From NCBI RefSeq assembly GCF_042665155.1, contig NZ_JBHTCG010000041.1:1-64000 (forward strand): DNA of 64,000 nt, in the 5' to 3' direction. The notes beneath the pieces are model-generated. The model was not told the DNA's origin, searched no databases, and was given only the letters and a program-made list of their open reading frames with translations. Position 1 is the stretch's first letter, and each line of letters begins with the position of its first letter. The DNA is from Sphaerisporangium rhizosphaerae. GTDB taxonomy: Bacteria; Actinomycetota; Actinomycetes; Streptosporangiales; Streptosporangiaceae. Below are positions 27,201-34,185 of this stretch, in pieces. Both the position numbers and the translations under genes were made by a program.

Positions 27201-27471
27201 TGACGTGCCCGGCGCCCCGCTCGCGCAGCAGCTCCACGAGGTAGGTGAAGAACTCGACGTGGCCGCCCTGGTAGGAGCTGACCGCCACGCCCTGGGCGTC
27301 CTCCTGGACGGCCGCGGTGACGATCTCCTGCACCGAGCGGTCGTGACCGAGGTGGACGACCTCGGCGCCCTGGGACTGCAGGATGCGGCGCATGATGTTG
27401 ATGGCGGCGTCGTGCCCGTCGAACAGCGCGGCAGCGGTCACCACGCGCACGGGGTTGGCAGGTACGTGCAC
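24247..27471 (-). CDS. icmF: fused isobutyryl-CoA mutase IcmF
   Basis: The 1074-residue product has the three-part IcmF order: an N-terminal cobalamin-binding domain (DGHDAAINIM at residues 18-27, then SSYQGGH), a MeaI-type GTPase chaperone (P-loop GTGGSGKSS near residue 200, then ETPGIGQGD and NKFDRRG), and a large mutase domain with TIB-barrel blocks such as TVSGYH-like SISGYHIAEAGAN and FFFSNGMDPEYS. It interconverts isobutyryl-CoA and n-butyryl-CoA using adenosylcobalamin; some members also act on pivalyl-CoA. The GTG at 27471 follows GAGGAG. Two palindromic operators overlap its promoter. Confidence 0.95.
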   Translation of the reverse strand: MHVPANPVRVVTAAALFDGHDAAINIMRRILQSQGAEVVHLGHDRSVQEIVTAAVQEDAQGVAVSSYQGGHVEFFTYLVELLRERGAGHVKVYGGGGGVIVPEEIALLESRGVTKIFSPEDGQRLGLAGMINTLVEACDVDLAADGEPPSVLGGDQRAVARAITYVEAGKAGASYLQALREAGAARRVPVLGITGTGGSGKSSLTDELVRRVRADYEDKLRVAVIAVDPTRRRGGGALLGDRIRMNSLGGDRVFFRSMATRGSHELPDHLNDVIAVCQAAGFDLVIVETPGIGQGDAAIVPFSDVSLYVMTPEFGASSQLEKIDMLDFADVVAINKFDRRGAQDALRDVRRQLVRNRQAFGASPEEMPVYGTVASRFNDDGVTALYHRLRDLLAERGLPDSFGLLPRTPVTTSSLASAIVPPSRARYLAEIADTVREYHRRTRVEAEAARRRQQLRQVRELLAAEGGDAASLDKLDALGDRAEQELSPGSRALLEDWPRTVAAYSADELVVTVRGKEQHTPLWRTTLSGSRVPRVALPRHTDHGELLRFLRAENLPGRFPFTAGVFPFKRADEDPIRMFAGEGDPFRTNRRFKLLSQGQPAVRLSTAFDSVTLYGNDPAERPDVYGKVGTSGVSIATLEDMKALYDGFDLSSPATSVSMTINGPAPTILAFFLHTAADQALDRFRADNGREPTAEEAARVRAATLSTVRGTVQADILKEDQGQNTCIFSTDFSLRMMADVQEWFIANDVRNFYSVSISGYHIAEAGANPITQLAFTLANGFTYVEAYLARGMAIDDFAPSLSFFFSNGMDPEYSVLGRVARRVWAVAMRDRYGAGERAQKLKYHIQTSGRSLHAQEMNFNDIRTTLQALIAIYDNCNSLHTNAYDEAVTTPSAESVRRAMAIQMIINREWGLAVNENPLQGGFVIDDLTDLVEEAVLAEFERLSERGGVLGAMETGYQRGRIQDESLLYETRKHDGSLPIIGVNTFRNPDGAVEHGSLELARGTEEEKHGQLERLRDFQRRNAAEAPEALRRLREAAMSDGNAFAALMDAARVCSLGQITEALFEAGGQYRRNV

Positions 27472-27493
27472 CGGATCTCCTCAGGCAAGTTAC

Positions 27494-27525
27494 TAGGACG
27501 TCCTAATAAATTCTAGGACGTCCAA
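27494..27525. promoter_or_regulatory. twin palindromic operators at the icmF promoter
   Basis: TAGGACGTCCTA (27494-27505, perfect palindrome) and TAGGACGTCCAA (27514-27525) are centred 20 bp apart, two helical turns. A minus-strand TAGAAT hexamer (27515-27510) lies between them as a likely -10 element, so a bound regulator would occlude the promoter of icmF. The adjacent MarR-type gene is one candidate regulator; a distant TetR-type regulator is another. Confidence 0.7.
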
Positions 27526-27540
27526 CTACCGGCGCGGCCA

Positions 27541-27600
27541 CCGAGTTCCCGATGTTCCCCGATGTCCCTCGGTGTTTCCCGGTGTTCCCCGGTGTTCCCG
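27541..27600. repeat. tandem 10-bp repeat, about six units
   Basis: Degenerate units with consensus GGTGTTCCCC repeat at exact 10-bp spacing through the icmF/MarR spacer. The phase of one helical turn is notable, but the function is unknown. Confidence 0.75.
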
Positions 27601-27775
27601 ATCGCCCTCGCCCATACGCCGCCGCCCCCGTTCCTGCTGCCCTCGGCGCGCCCGCGTACACGGCCGTGCCGACGAGCGGGCCGCATGCGCGCCCGATCCC
27701 GCTCGGTGCGCGCGGCCGCGGGACGGCCCGGCCGTCCGGGACGCGAGCGGGGCGGTGGTCGGTAGGATCGGCGAT

Positions 27776-28312
27776 GTGACGCGTGAGGGGTGGCTGGACG
27801 AGCGGGAACAGCTCATGTGGCGGGCCTTCGGCGACATGCGTCACCGGCTGGACGCCGCGATCGAGCGCCGGCTCACCGAGGCCGGCCTCTCGACCGCCGA
27901 CTTCGAGCTGCTGCTGCCGCTGATGGAGGCCCCCGATCGGCGGCTGCGCGCCCGCGAGCTGCGCCTGAAGATCGACTGGGACCGCAGCAGGCTCTCCCAC
28001 CAGCTCCGGCGCATGGAGAAGCGGGGCCTGCTCGCCCGGGAAGACTGCCCCGGTGACGCGCGCGGCACGATCATCAGGCTGACCGAGGAGGGCGCGGGCG
28101 CCATCGCGGCCGCGGTGCCCGGGTACGTCGAGGTCGTCCGCGGGCTGTTCATCGACCTGCTCACCCCCGAAGAGACGCTGATGCTGACCTCTCTGTCGCA
28201 TCGCGTGCTGGCGCGCATCGCCGGCGAGGCGCTCGGGCCCGGAAAGTCCGTGTACCTCACGACGATCGACCACTCCCTGGCGGCCCAGGACGGCTCCGCC
28301 GGCCCGGTCTGA
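27776..28312 (+). CDS. MarR-family transcriptional regulator
   Basis: The GTG at 27776 follows GGTAGGA and gives 178 residues. The winged-helix core is clear: LSTADFELLLPLMEAPDRRLR, then RARELRLKIDWDRSRLSHQLRRMEKRGLL as recognition region, and the wing REDCPGDARGTIIRLTEEG. Members bind as dimers to short palindromes and often respond to phenolic or CoA-type ligands. It is divergent from icmF, separated by the tandem repeats and twin operators, and could regulate either gene. Confidence 0.9.
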   Translation: MTREGWLDEREQLMWRAFGDMRHRLDAAIERRLTEAGLSTADFELLLPLMEAPDRRLRARELRLKIDWDRSRLSHQLRRMEKRGLLAREDCPGDARGTIIRLTEEGAGAIAAAVPGYVEVVRGLFIDLLTPEETLMLTSLSHRVLARIAGEALGPGKSVYLTTIDHSLAAQDGSAGPV

Positions 28313-28482
28313 GCTCCGCCGTCCCCGCAGTTCCCGCCGTCCCCGTCGGGGGCCGGTCACGCGGTGGCGTGAGGAGCGTCACGCCGTGGCAACGCAAAGG
28401 AGCTAGCATCACCCCCAAAGGCGACATATGGTATTGAAACGGACAAATGTCTTGTCATCGGTCGCCCACGGGAAGTCGCGTC

Positions 28483-28731
28483 ATGAGCCACGACACCGGT
28501 CATCCGCCCATCCTCTTCGAGATGGACCTCTCGCTCCACGAAGTACGCCGCCGCGCCGAGGTGGTCGCCGCGCTCGGCCCGGACTGGGATCCGCTGGAGG
28601 CGATGCGGGGCGAGCGGGAGGCCTACGATCTGCTCTACTCGGGCCTGGACGCGCGGCAGTCGCAGACCTACGACATGCTCGTGGCCGCCGGGGTGCTCCC
28701 GCGGCGGAAGGCCGGCCGTGCTGCCGATTGA
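28483..28731 (+). CDS. small conserved protein, DUF6400-like
   Basis: The ATG at 28483 gives 82 residues. The core (FEMDLSLHEVRRRAEVVAAL, GPDWDPLEAMRGEREAYDLL, then SGLDARQSQTYDMLVAAGVL) resembles the small actinobacterial DUF6400 proteins as I remember them; the match is from recall, not a search. It looks helical and soluble. An in-frame ATG at 28447 is an alternative start. The stop overlaps the next gene by 14 bp, so both are likely co-transcribed. Confidence 0.7.
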   Translation: MSHDTGHPPILFEMDLSLHEVRRRAEVVAALGPDWDPLEAMRGEREAYDLLYSGLDARQSQTYDMLVAAGVLPRRKAGRAAD

Positions 28732-28951
28732 CCCCGACGCCGACATCGGCCGCCGCGCCTGGATCCCCTGCCCCCGATGCCGCGACGACCGGCACTGCGC
28801 CGACTGCGGCTCGGGCCGCAACTGCCGCGACCACTGGCGCTACCTGCTCAGCACCACGGGGAGCGTCTTGCACGTGCAGTGCCCGGGCTGCACCCACCTG
28901 TGGGACCACGAGACCCACTTCGGCGCCGGCGGCCCCCGCCCGGCGTTCTGA
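28718..28951 (+). CDS. small zinc-ribbon protein, 77 aa
   Basis: The GTG at 28718 lies inside the end of the previous gene. The product has CPRC, CADC, then CRDH and CPGC pairs, spaced as in a zinc ribbon or a double zinc knuckle, with Trp- and His-rich surroundings (CTHLWDHETHF). Zinc binding and a role in nucleic-acid or protein contact are reasonable, but no family was recognised. Confidence 0.65.
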   Translation: MLPIDPDADIGRRAWIPCPRCRDDRHCADCGSGRNCRDHWRYLLSTTGSVLHVQCPGCTHLWDHETHFGAGGPRPAF

Positions 28952-29014
28952 CCGCCTCTGGGGGCGTTGCCCGGTTCGGTGACCGCTCACGGACGCCGAA
29001 CGCGGTTCGGCTTC

Positions 29015-29776
29015 TCACCCGGTGTGGTGGTCCGCCGCGGGTGCCTCGAGCGACACGGTCACCGGATCGCCGACCTGGACGGCGCCGGGGCGTACCACCC
29101 GCATGATCAGGCCGAACGTGTTGTCGTGGCCGGAGATCAAGTGCTTCTGCAGCTCCGGCCACCGCTCGCGCCCGTGCGGATCCCAGCTCGGCACCGCGCA
29201 CCTGACGCACGGCCCGGTGTGCCGGCCGGTCGTGCCGAGGACGACGTCGCCGACGGCGATCGTGACCGCGCCGCTGAAGGACTCCTCGGCGAAGGCCGGG
29301 GCGTCGAGCTCCAGGTGCAGGTTGGGACGGAAGCGTTCGATCTCCACCGGGGCGCCCATCTCCACCTCGAGGGCATGGCGTGAGGCCTCGAAGGTCACCA
29401 GCAGCGTCGGCCCGCGGTCCTGTTGCCCGTCGGCCGCGCGCAGCGACACCGGCATCTCCAAGGCGTCCGCCAGCGCGGCGGGCAGGTCGGGGTCGTCCCA
29501 CGCCCAGGCCGCACCGCTCGCCGAGTACAGCACCGGCGGCCCTGGAGGTTCCGGAGAGCCGTCACAGGTCGCCGGGTAGGCGGCCTCCCAGTCGAGCATC
29601 CGCGGGATCTGGCGCACGGTCAGCCGCGTGCCCGCGCGTTCGGGACGCTCGTCGACGAGCGCGTACGCGCGGTCGCCCGCCATCCCGCGGGCGTCCAGCA
29701 GGGCGGCGGCGACCCGCTCGCCGCGCAGCGACTTCACCGGCCAGCGGTACAGCCCGCCGATCCTTCCCCGATACAT
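29015..29776 (-). CDS. MOSC-domain protein
   Basis: The 253-residue product starts with the MOSC_N beta-barrel block (GRIGGLYRWPVKSLRGE) and continues with FRPNLHLELD and GPCVRCAVPSWDP, whose Cys fits the conserved sulfur-carrier position of MOSC proteins. Such proteins move molybdenum cofactor or sulfur, as in mARC/YiiM types. It is a single gene, followed 38 bp upstream by a same-strand reductase gene. Confidence 0.9.
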   Translation of the reverse strand: MYRGRIGGLYRWPVKSLRGERVAAALLDARGMAGDRAYALVDERPERAGTRLTVRQIPRMLDWEAAYPATCDGSPEPPGPPVLYSASGAAWAWDDPDLPAALADALEMPVSLRAADGQQDRGPTLLVTFEASRHALEVEMGAPVEIERFRPNLHLELDAPAFAEESFSGAVTIAVGDVVLGTTGRHTGPCVRCAVPSWDPHGRERWPELQKHLISGHDNTFGLIMRVVRPGAVQVGDPVTVSLEAPAADHHTG

Positions 29777-29813
29777 ACCAGCAGCCTAGGCGACCGGCCC
29801 GCTGGACCGGCCG

Positions 29814-30827
29814 TCACATGAGCGGCGGGGCCGCGGCCTCCTCCTCGACGAGCTTGAGCAGGGCGGAGATGGTCATCGAACCGGGTGGCCGGTGCTCGCG
29901 GGCGAACTCGCCGGCGACCCTGCGCACCGTCTCGTTGGCCGGGGTGGGCACGCCGTGCAGCCGGCCGAGCAGCACGATCTCGCCGTTGAGGTAGTCGGCC
30001 TCGATCGAGCCGCTGCCCTTGGCCAGGCTCTGCCACGACGAGCCGCCCGGCCGGTCCGCCCCGTCGACCGCCGTCTCGTTGACCTGGTCGCCGCGGGTGC
30101 GGCGTTCCTCCTCGGGAGGGGTGTAGGCGATGCCGGCCGCGTCGAGCACGGCCCTGCCCTCGGCCAGCAGGCGTTCCATCAGCGGCTGCGAGCCGGGAAC
30201 CGGGCCGCAGATCGCCTGGTGGGCGTTGCCGAGGTTGCCGAGCAGCTTGGCGTACTTCCAGCGCATGACGTTCTGGTCCACCGGGGCGGCGAACATGCTG
30301 CCGCGCAGGTCGGCGGCGATGCGCTCGGCCGTCTCGTCGGCGCCGCGGGGGTAGCGGCCGAGGGTGAGCATCCCCGACAGCGGCGCCCCGTGGGAGACGA
30401 CCGTGCCGGGTTCCAGGTGCAGCGCCGGCAGCCACACGCACATGCCGTAGACGCGGCGGAACAGGCGCAGCGCGATCCGCTCGTTCTCGACGGCGTTCTG
30501 GGCGCAGACCAGGGGCAGCGCGTCGGCCGCCGCGCCGCCGCCGGCGACCGGGCGCGGCGCCCACTCCTGCAGGATCGCGGCGGTGTCCTGGGTCTTGACG
30601 GCGAGCACGAGCACGTCGTCCTCGCGCAGGTCGAGTTCCTCGGGCCCACCGGCGGCGGTGACCGCGACGGTCGCCGCGCCGTGCGGGGAGATCAGGCGCA
30701 GGCCGTCCCGGCGGAGGGCTTCCAGGTGGGCGCCCCGTGCGACCAGGACGACGTCGTGCCCGTTCTCCGCGAGCCGGCCGCCGATCGTCCCGCCGACCGC
30801 ACCGGCGCCGATGATGATATAGCGCAT
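29814..30827 (-). CDS. ketopantoate reductase-family (PanE/ApbA) protein
   Basis: The ATG at 30827 follows GGAGGA and gives 337 residues beginning with the Rossmann motif YIIIGAGAVGGTIGGRLAENG. The family blocks VLAVKTQD, CAQNAVENE and KYAKLLGNLGN (catalytic Lys region) are present. PanE itself makes pantoate for coenzyme A using NADPH, but several PanE-like paralogues act on other 2-oxo acids, so the substrate is not certain. The frame could extend further upstream but without a better start. Confidence 0.8.
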   Translation of the reverse strand: MRYIIIGAGAVGGTIGGRLAENGHDVVLVARGAHLEALRRDGLRLISPHGAATVAVTAAGGPEELDLREDDVLVLAVKTQDTAAILQEWAPRPVAGGGAAADALPLVCAQNAVENERIALRLFRRVYGMCVWLPALHLEPGTVVSHGAPLSGMLTLGRYPRGADETAERIAADLRGSMFAAPVDQNVMRWKYAKLLGNLGNAHQAICGPVPGSQPLMERLLAEGRAVLDAAGIAYTPPEEERRTRGDQVNETAVDGADRPGGSSWQSLAKGSGSIEADYLNGEIVLLGRLHGVPTPANETVRRVAGEFAREHRPPGSMTISALLKLVEEEAAAPPLM

Positions 30828-31111
30828 TATGCGATCCTCCCATGATCGTCTCATCGGGCCGCCCAGGGGGCATGCCCTGCCGCCGGGACACGGGATACCC
30901 GGGCGGCCGTGCCGGGCCGGAACGCCGGTGTCCAACCGGTGACCGGGTTCCGGCCCTTCCGTCGGCGGGATATCTGATGGCCAAAAACGGGCGAACCTGG
31001 ACATCCTGTGCACCGTTCATGAAAATGATCTCGACCGTTGCGCCGTAATTCGGAAGACCGGATCATCGTGATCACCATCATCTCGCCCCTCGGGGCCGGA
31101 GAGGAGACATC

Positions 31112-31270
31112 ATGCTGGGTCTCGTCGACCGTCTGCTGACGCGTGTCGCCCACAAGGTGACCGTGGAGGCCGGGTGCAGCAACTACTACTACTGCTCGGG
31201 TGGGGTCAGGTACCTTCGCCAGTGCTGCCTGAACGAGGGGTGCACGACGGTCAGGGTCGGCACCTGCTGA
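31112..31270 (+). CDS. six-cysteine precursor peptide, 52 aa (candidate exported disulfide-rich peptide)
   Basis: The ATG at 31112 follows GGAGAGGAGA, a strong ribosome site. The frame encodes 52 residues: a leader of about 20 (MLGLVDRLLTRVAHKVTVEA) and a core with cysteines at 22, 28, 38, 39, 44 and 52, plus three adjacent tyrosines (25-27). Six cysteines would allow three disulfides. Directly downstream on the same strand come a MauE-like protein, a MauD/TlpA-like thioredoxin, an ABC exporter and a signal peptidase, exactly the tools to oxidise, export and trim such a peptide. No known bacteriocin family was recognised. There is no LanM, radical SAM or YcaO gene nearby. Confidence 0.8.
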   Translation: MLGLVDRLLTRVAHKVTVEAGCSNYYYCSGGVRYLRQCCLNEGCTTVRVGTC

Positions 31271-31290
31271 CGTCGCCGCGATAAGCGTCC

Positions 31291-31319
31291 GCGGGCGGCG
31301 GCCGGCCGCCGCCGCCCGC
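31291..31319 (+). terminator. attenuator-type hairpin after the precursor gene
   Basis: A perfect 12-bp GC stem (31291-31302 with 31308-31319) and 5-nt loop begin 20 nt after the peptide stop codon. Hairpins here, between a precursor gene and its processing genes, typically lower downstream expression and protect the upstream message. Confidence 0.8.
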
Positions 31320-31340
31320 CATGGCGGTGGAGGTGCGTGG

Positions 31341-31847
31341 ATGGAGTACGTACGGATCGGATGCGCCTGCCTGGTCGCACTGGTCTTCGCGATGAGCGCG
31401 GTGTCGAAGCTGCGGGATCTGGAGGGATTCCGCCGTTCCCTGCCCGCGCTCGTCCCTGCCCGGCGTGAACTCCTGCGGCCGCTGGCGATGGCGGTCGTCG
31501 TGCTGGAGGCGCTGGTCCCGATCATGGTCGCGGTGCCGCCGACCACCTCCTACGGCCTCGCGCTGGCCTGCGCCCTGCTCGTCGCGTTCACCGTGGCGAT
31601 CGCCCGCGCGCTGGGACGGGGGCAGACCGCCCCCTGCCGCTGCTTCGGTGCGTCCGCGGCCCCCCTCGGCCCCCGGCACCTGGTGCGCAACGGCCTGCTG
31701 ATCACCGCGGCCGTCCTCGGCGGGCTGTCGCCGGGCGGCGCGCCCGCCCTCGCCGGGGCGGTCATCGCAGGTGCGGCGGGACTCATCGGGGCGCTCCTGA
31801 TCGCCTCCCTCGACGACATCGCCGATCTCTTCGCGAGGAACGCCTGA
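31341..31847 (+). CDS. MauE/DoxX-like redox membrane protein
   Basis: The 168-residue protein has about four to five membrane segments, an early SAVSKLRDLEGF block and PCRCFG at C99/C101, the cysteine pair typical of MauE. MauE works with MauD in oxidising methylamine dehydrogenase, which has many disulfides. Here the same pair is next to a six-cysteine peptide gene. The ATG at 31341 follows GTGGAGGTG, 21 bp after the hairpin. Its stop overlaps the next start by one base (TGATG). Confidence 0.85.
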   Translation: MEYVRIGCACLVALVFAMSAVSKLRDLEGFRRSLPALVPARRELLRPLAMAVVVLEALVPIMVAVPPTTSYGLALACALLVAFTVAIARALGRGQTAPCRCFGASAAPLGPRHLVRNGLLITAAVLGGLSPGGAPALAGAVIAGAAGLIGALLIASLDDIADLFARNA

Positions 31848-32359
31848 TGCCCTACCTGACCGCCGCCGTCGTGCTCATCGGCGTGCTGTGCGTGCTCAAC
31901 CTGATCCTCACCCTCGGCCTCGTCCGTCAGATGCGGCGGACCGGCGGGGGAGGCGTCCAGCACGCCGGGCCTCCCCTCGTCCTGGGGCCCGGCTCGCCCA
32001 TCGGCGCGTTCGCCGCCGTGACCATCGACGGCGAACCGGTGTCCCACGACACGGTCACCGGTCTGGTGGGGTTCTTCTCCGCCGGATGCGAGCCCTGCCA
32101 CAAGCTGCTTCCCCGCTTCACCGAGCACGCCCGCGCCCTCGGGCGGGAGAACGTGCTGGCGGTGGTCGGCGGGGACGACGCGCAGGCGGTCGAAGCGCTC
32201 GCGCCGGTGGCCCGCGTGATCGTGGAGGACTTCGACGGCCCGGTGGCGGGCGCGTTCCAGAACACGTGGACCCCCGCGCTCTACCTGCTCGGCTCCGATC
32301 ACCACGTCGTCGCCGCCGGCGGACGCCTGGAGGACCTTCCCCTCGCCTCGACCGCATGA
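31847..32359 (+). CDS. membrane-anchored thioredoxin-like protein (MauD/TlpA type)
   Basis: The 170-residue product has an N-terminal membrane anchor (residues 5-25) and then a thioredoxin fold with CEPC at C81/C84 and the cis-proline at P143 (TWTPALYLL). MauD-type proteins act outside the membrane in forming or sorting disulfides. The gene is coupled to the MauE-like gene and overlaps the ABC transporter start (ATGA), so a joint role in folding the six-cysteine peptide is likely; this is inference from order. Confidence 0.88.
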   Translation: MPYLTAAVVLIGVLCVLNLILTLGLVRQMRRTGGGGVQHAGPPLVLGPGSPIGAFAAVTIDGEPVSHDTVTGLVGFFSAGCEPCHKLLPRFTEHARALGRENVLAVVGGDDAQAVEALAPVARVIVEDFDGPVAGAFQNTWTPALYLLGSDHHVVAAGGRLEDLPLASTA

Positions 32360-34185
32360 GCGATCCCGGCGCGAGCCGGCGGACCGGGACCCGCGAACTG
32401 GCCCCGGCCGCCGTGGAGGCCATGGCGCTGACCTGGCGGGCGGCGCCGGGAGGGGTCGCCGGCTACGGCTTCCTGACGCTCGCCGAGGCGGCGGCCCCGA
32501 TCGCCACGGCGTGGCTGACCAAGACGGTCATCGACCGGCTGACCACTCCCGGCGGCGCGGTCGCGGGCCTCGCGGCCGGGCTGGCGGCGGCCGGGCTGGC
32601 CGCCGCCGCCCTCCCCGGGATCGGCCGCTACCTGCGCGCCCAGACCGGACGCCTCGCGCGCGCCGACGCGATCGACCGGCTGTTCGCGGCGGCCGAACGG
32701 CAGGTCGGCCTGCGGCGCTTCGAGGATCCGGTGTTCCTCGACCGGCTGCGGCTCGCGCAGGAGGGCGCCGGAACCACCGGCGACCTCGTCAGCGGAGTCT
32801 GCGGCACTTTGAACGGCGTGCTGTCGCTCGCCGGGTTCGTCGCCTCCCTGCTGATCCTCAGTCCCGCCATGACCGCGCTGGTGCTGCTGGCCGCCGTCCC
32901 GGCCCTCATCGCCGAACTGCTGCTGTCGCGCAGGCGGGCCACCATGCAATGGGACATCGAGCGGATCCACCGCCGCGAGTTCTTCTACTCCCGGCTGCTC
33001 ACCGGCGTCCAGGCCGCCACGGAGATCCGGCTGTTCGGCATCGGCGCGTTCCTGCGCGCCCGGATGATGGCCGAGCGGCGCAGGGCCGACGTCGCCGAAG
33101 CGCGGATGGACCGCCGGGAGCTGGTCACCCAGGGGGGCCTCACCACGCTGAGCGCGGCGGTCGCGGGCGCCGGCCTGTGGTGGGCGGTCACGGCGGCCCG
33201 CCGGGGCTCCCTCAGCGTCGGCGACGTCGCCATGTTCGTCGCGGCCGTCGCAGGGGTGCAGGCCGCGCTCGACACGCTCGTCTCGTCCCTGGCGTCCGTC
33301 CACCAGCGGCTCCTCACCTTCTCCCACTACGTGGCGGTGATCAGGGCCGAGCCGGACCTGCCCAGCGCGGACCGGGGCACGGCCCCCGCGCTGTGCCAGG
33401 GCATCGAACTGCGGGACGTCTGGTTCCGCTACAGCGACGACCACCCTTGGGTGCTGCGCGGGGTCGACCTGACGATCCCGCACGGGCGGTCGGTCGCCCT
33501 CGTGGGGCTGAACGGCGCCGGCAAGAGCACCCTCATCAGGTTGCTGTCGCGGATGTACGACCCGACCCGCGGCCGGATCCTGTGGGACGGCGTCGATCTG
33601 CGGGACATCCCGCCCGCCGATCTCCGGGAGCGGATCAGCGCCGTGTTCCAGGACCACATGAACTACGACATGTCCGCCGCCGAGAACATCGGGCTCGGCC
33701 ACCTGCCCGCCTTGGAGGACCCGGCCCGGATCGAGGAGGCGGCCGTCCGGGCGGGGGTGCACCAGACGCTCTCGGGCCTGCCGCGCGGCTACGACACGCT
33801 GCTCACCCGCGTCTTCTTCTCCGAGGCCGACAAGGGGGATCCGGAGACGGGAGTGGTGCTGTCCGGCGGGCAGTGGCAACGCCTCGCGCTGGCCAGAGCC
33901 CTGGTCCGTGACGGCAGGGACCTGATGATCCTGGACGAGCCCAGCTCCGGTCTGGACCCCGAGGCCGAGCACGAGGTCCACGCCGGCATCCGGGAGCACC
34001 GGGCGGGCCGCACGAGCCTGCTGATCTCCCACCGGCTGAGCGCCGTGCGGGACGCCGACCTCATCGCCGTGCTCCACGACGGGCGGATCGCCGAACGGGG
34101 ACCGCACGAGGTGCTGCTCGCCGCGGACGGCCACTACGCCCGCCTGTTCCGGCTCCAGGCCGCGGGATACCAGGAGGCGCAGTGA
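32356..34185 (+). CDS. ABC exporter, fused membrane and ATPase domains
   Basis: The 609-residue product starts at ATG 32356. Six membrane segments occupy about residues 25-310 and the ATPase follows with Walker A GLNGAGKSTL (about 385-394), LSGGQWQRLALARAL and LMILDEPSSGLDPEAE. There is no N-terminal C39 peptidase domain, so leader removal must be done by another protein; the next gene is a signal peptidase. This is an exporter of the peptide or lantibiotic type, most likely for the six-cysteine peptide. Confidence 0.9.
   Translation: MSDPGASRRTGTRELAPAAVEAMALTWRAAPGGVAGYGFLTLAEAAAPIATAWLTKTVIDRLTTPGGAVAGLAAGLAAAGLAAAALPGIGRYLRAQTGRLARADAIDRLFAAAERQVGLRRFEDPVFLDRLRLAQEGAGTTGDLVSGVCGTLNGVLSLAGFVASLLILSPAMTALVLLAAVPALIAELLLSRRRATMQWDIERIHRREFFYSRLLTGVQAATEIRLFGIGAFLRARMMAERRRADVAEARMDRRELVTQGGLTTLSAAVAGAGLWWAVTAARRGSLSVGDVAMFVAAVAGVQAALDTLVSSLASVHQRLLTFSHYVAVIRAEPDLPSADRGTAPALCQGIELRDVWFRYSDDHPWVLRGVDLTIPHGRSVALVGLNGAGKSTLIRLLSRMYDPTRGRILWDGVDLRDIPPADLRERISAVFQDHMNYDMSAAENIGLGHLPALEDPARIEEAAVRAGVHQTLSGLPRGYDTLLTRVFFSEADKGDPETGVVLSGGQWQRLALARALVRDGRDLMILDEPSSGLDPEAEHEVHAGIREHRAGRTSLLISHRLSAVRDADLIAVLHDGRIAERGPHEVLLAADGHYARLFRLQAAGYQEAQ

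Noticed and set aside
24832..27516. 894-codon plus-strand open frame opposite icmF
   Set aside because: Its product is a low-complexity GDH/VQ-rich string with no motif, while the minus strand encodes a clear IcmF.
30977..31048. 23-codon frame before the six-cysteine peptide gene
   Set aside because: No good ribosome site; the stretch looks like promoter sequence.
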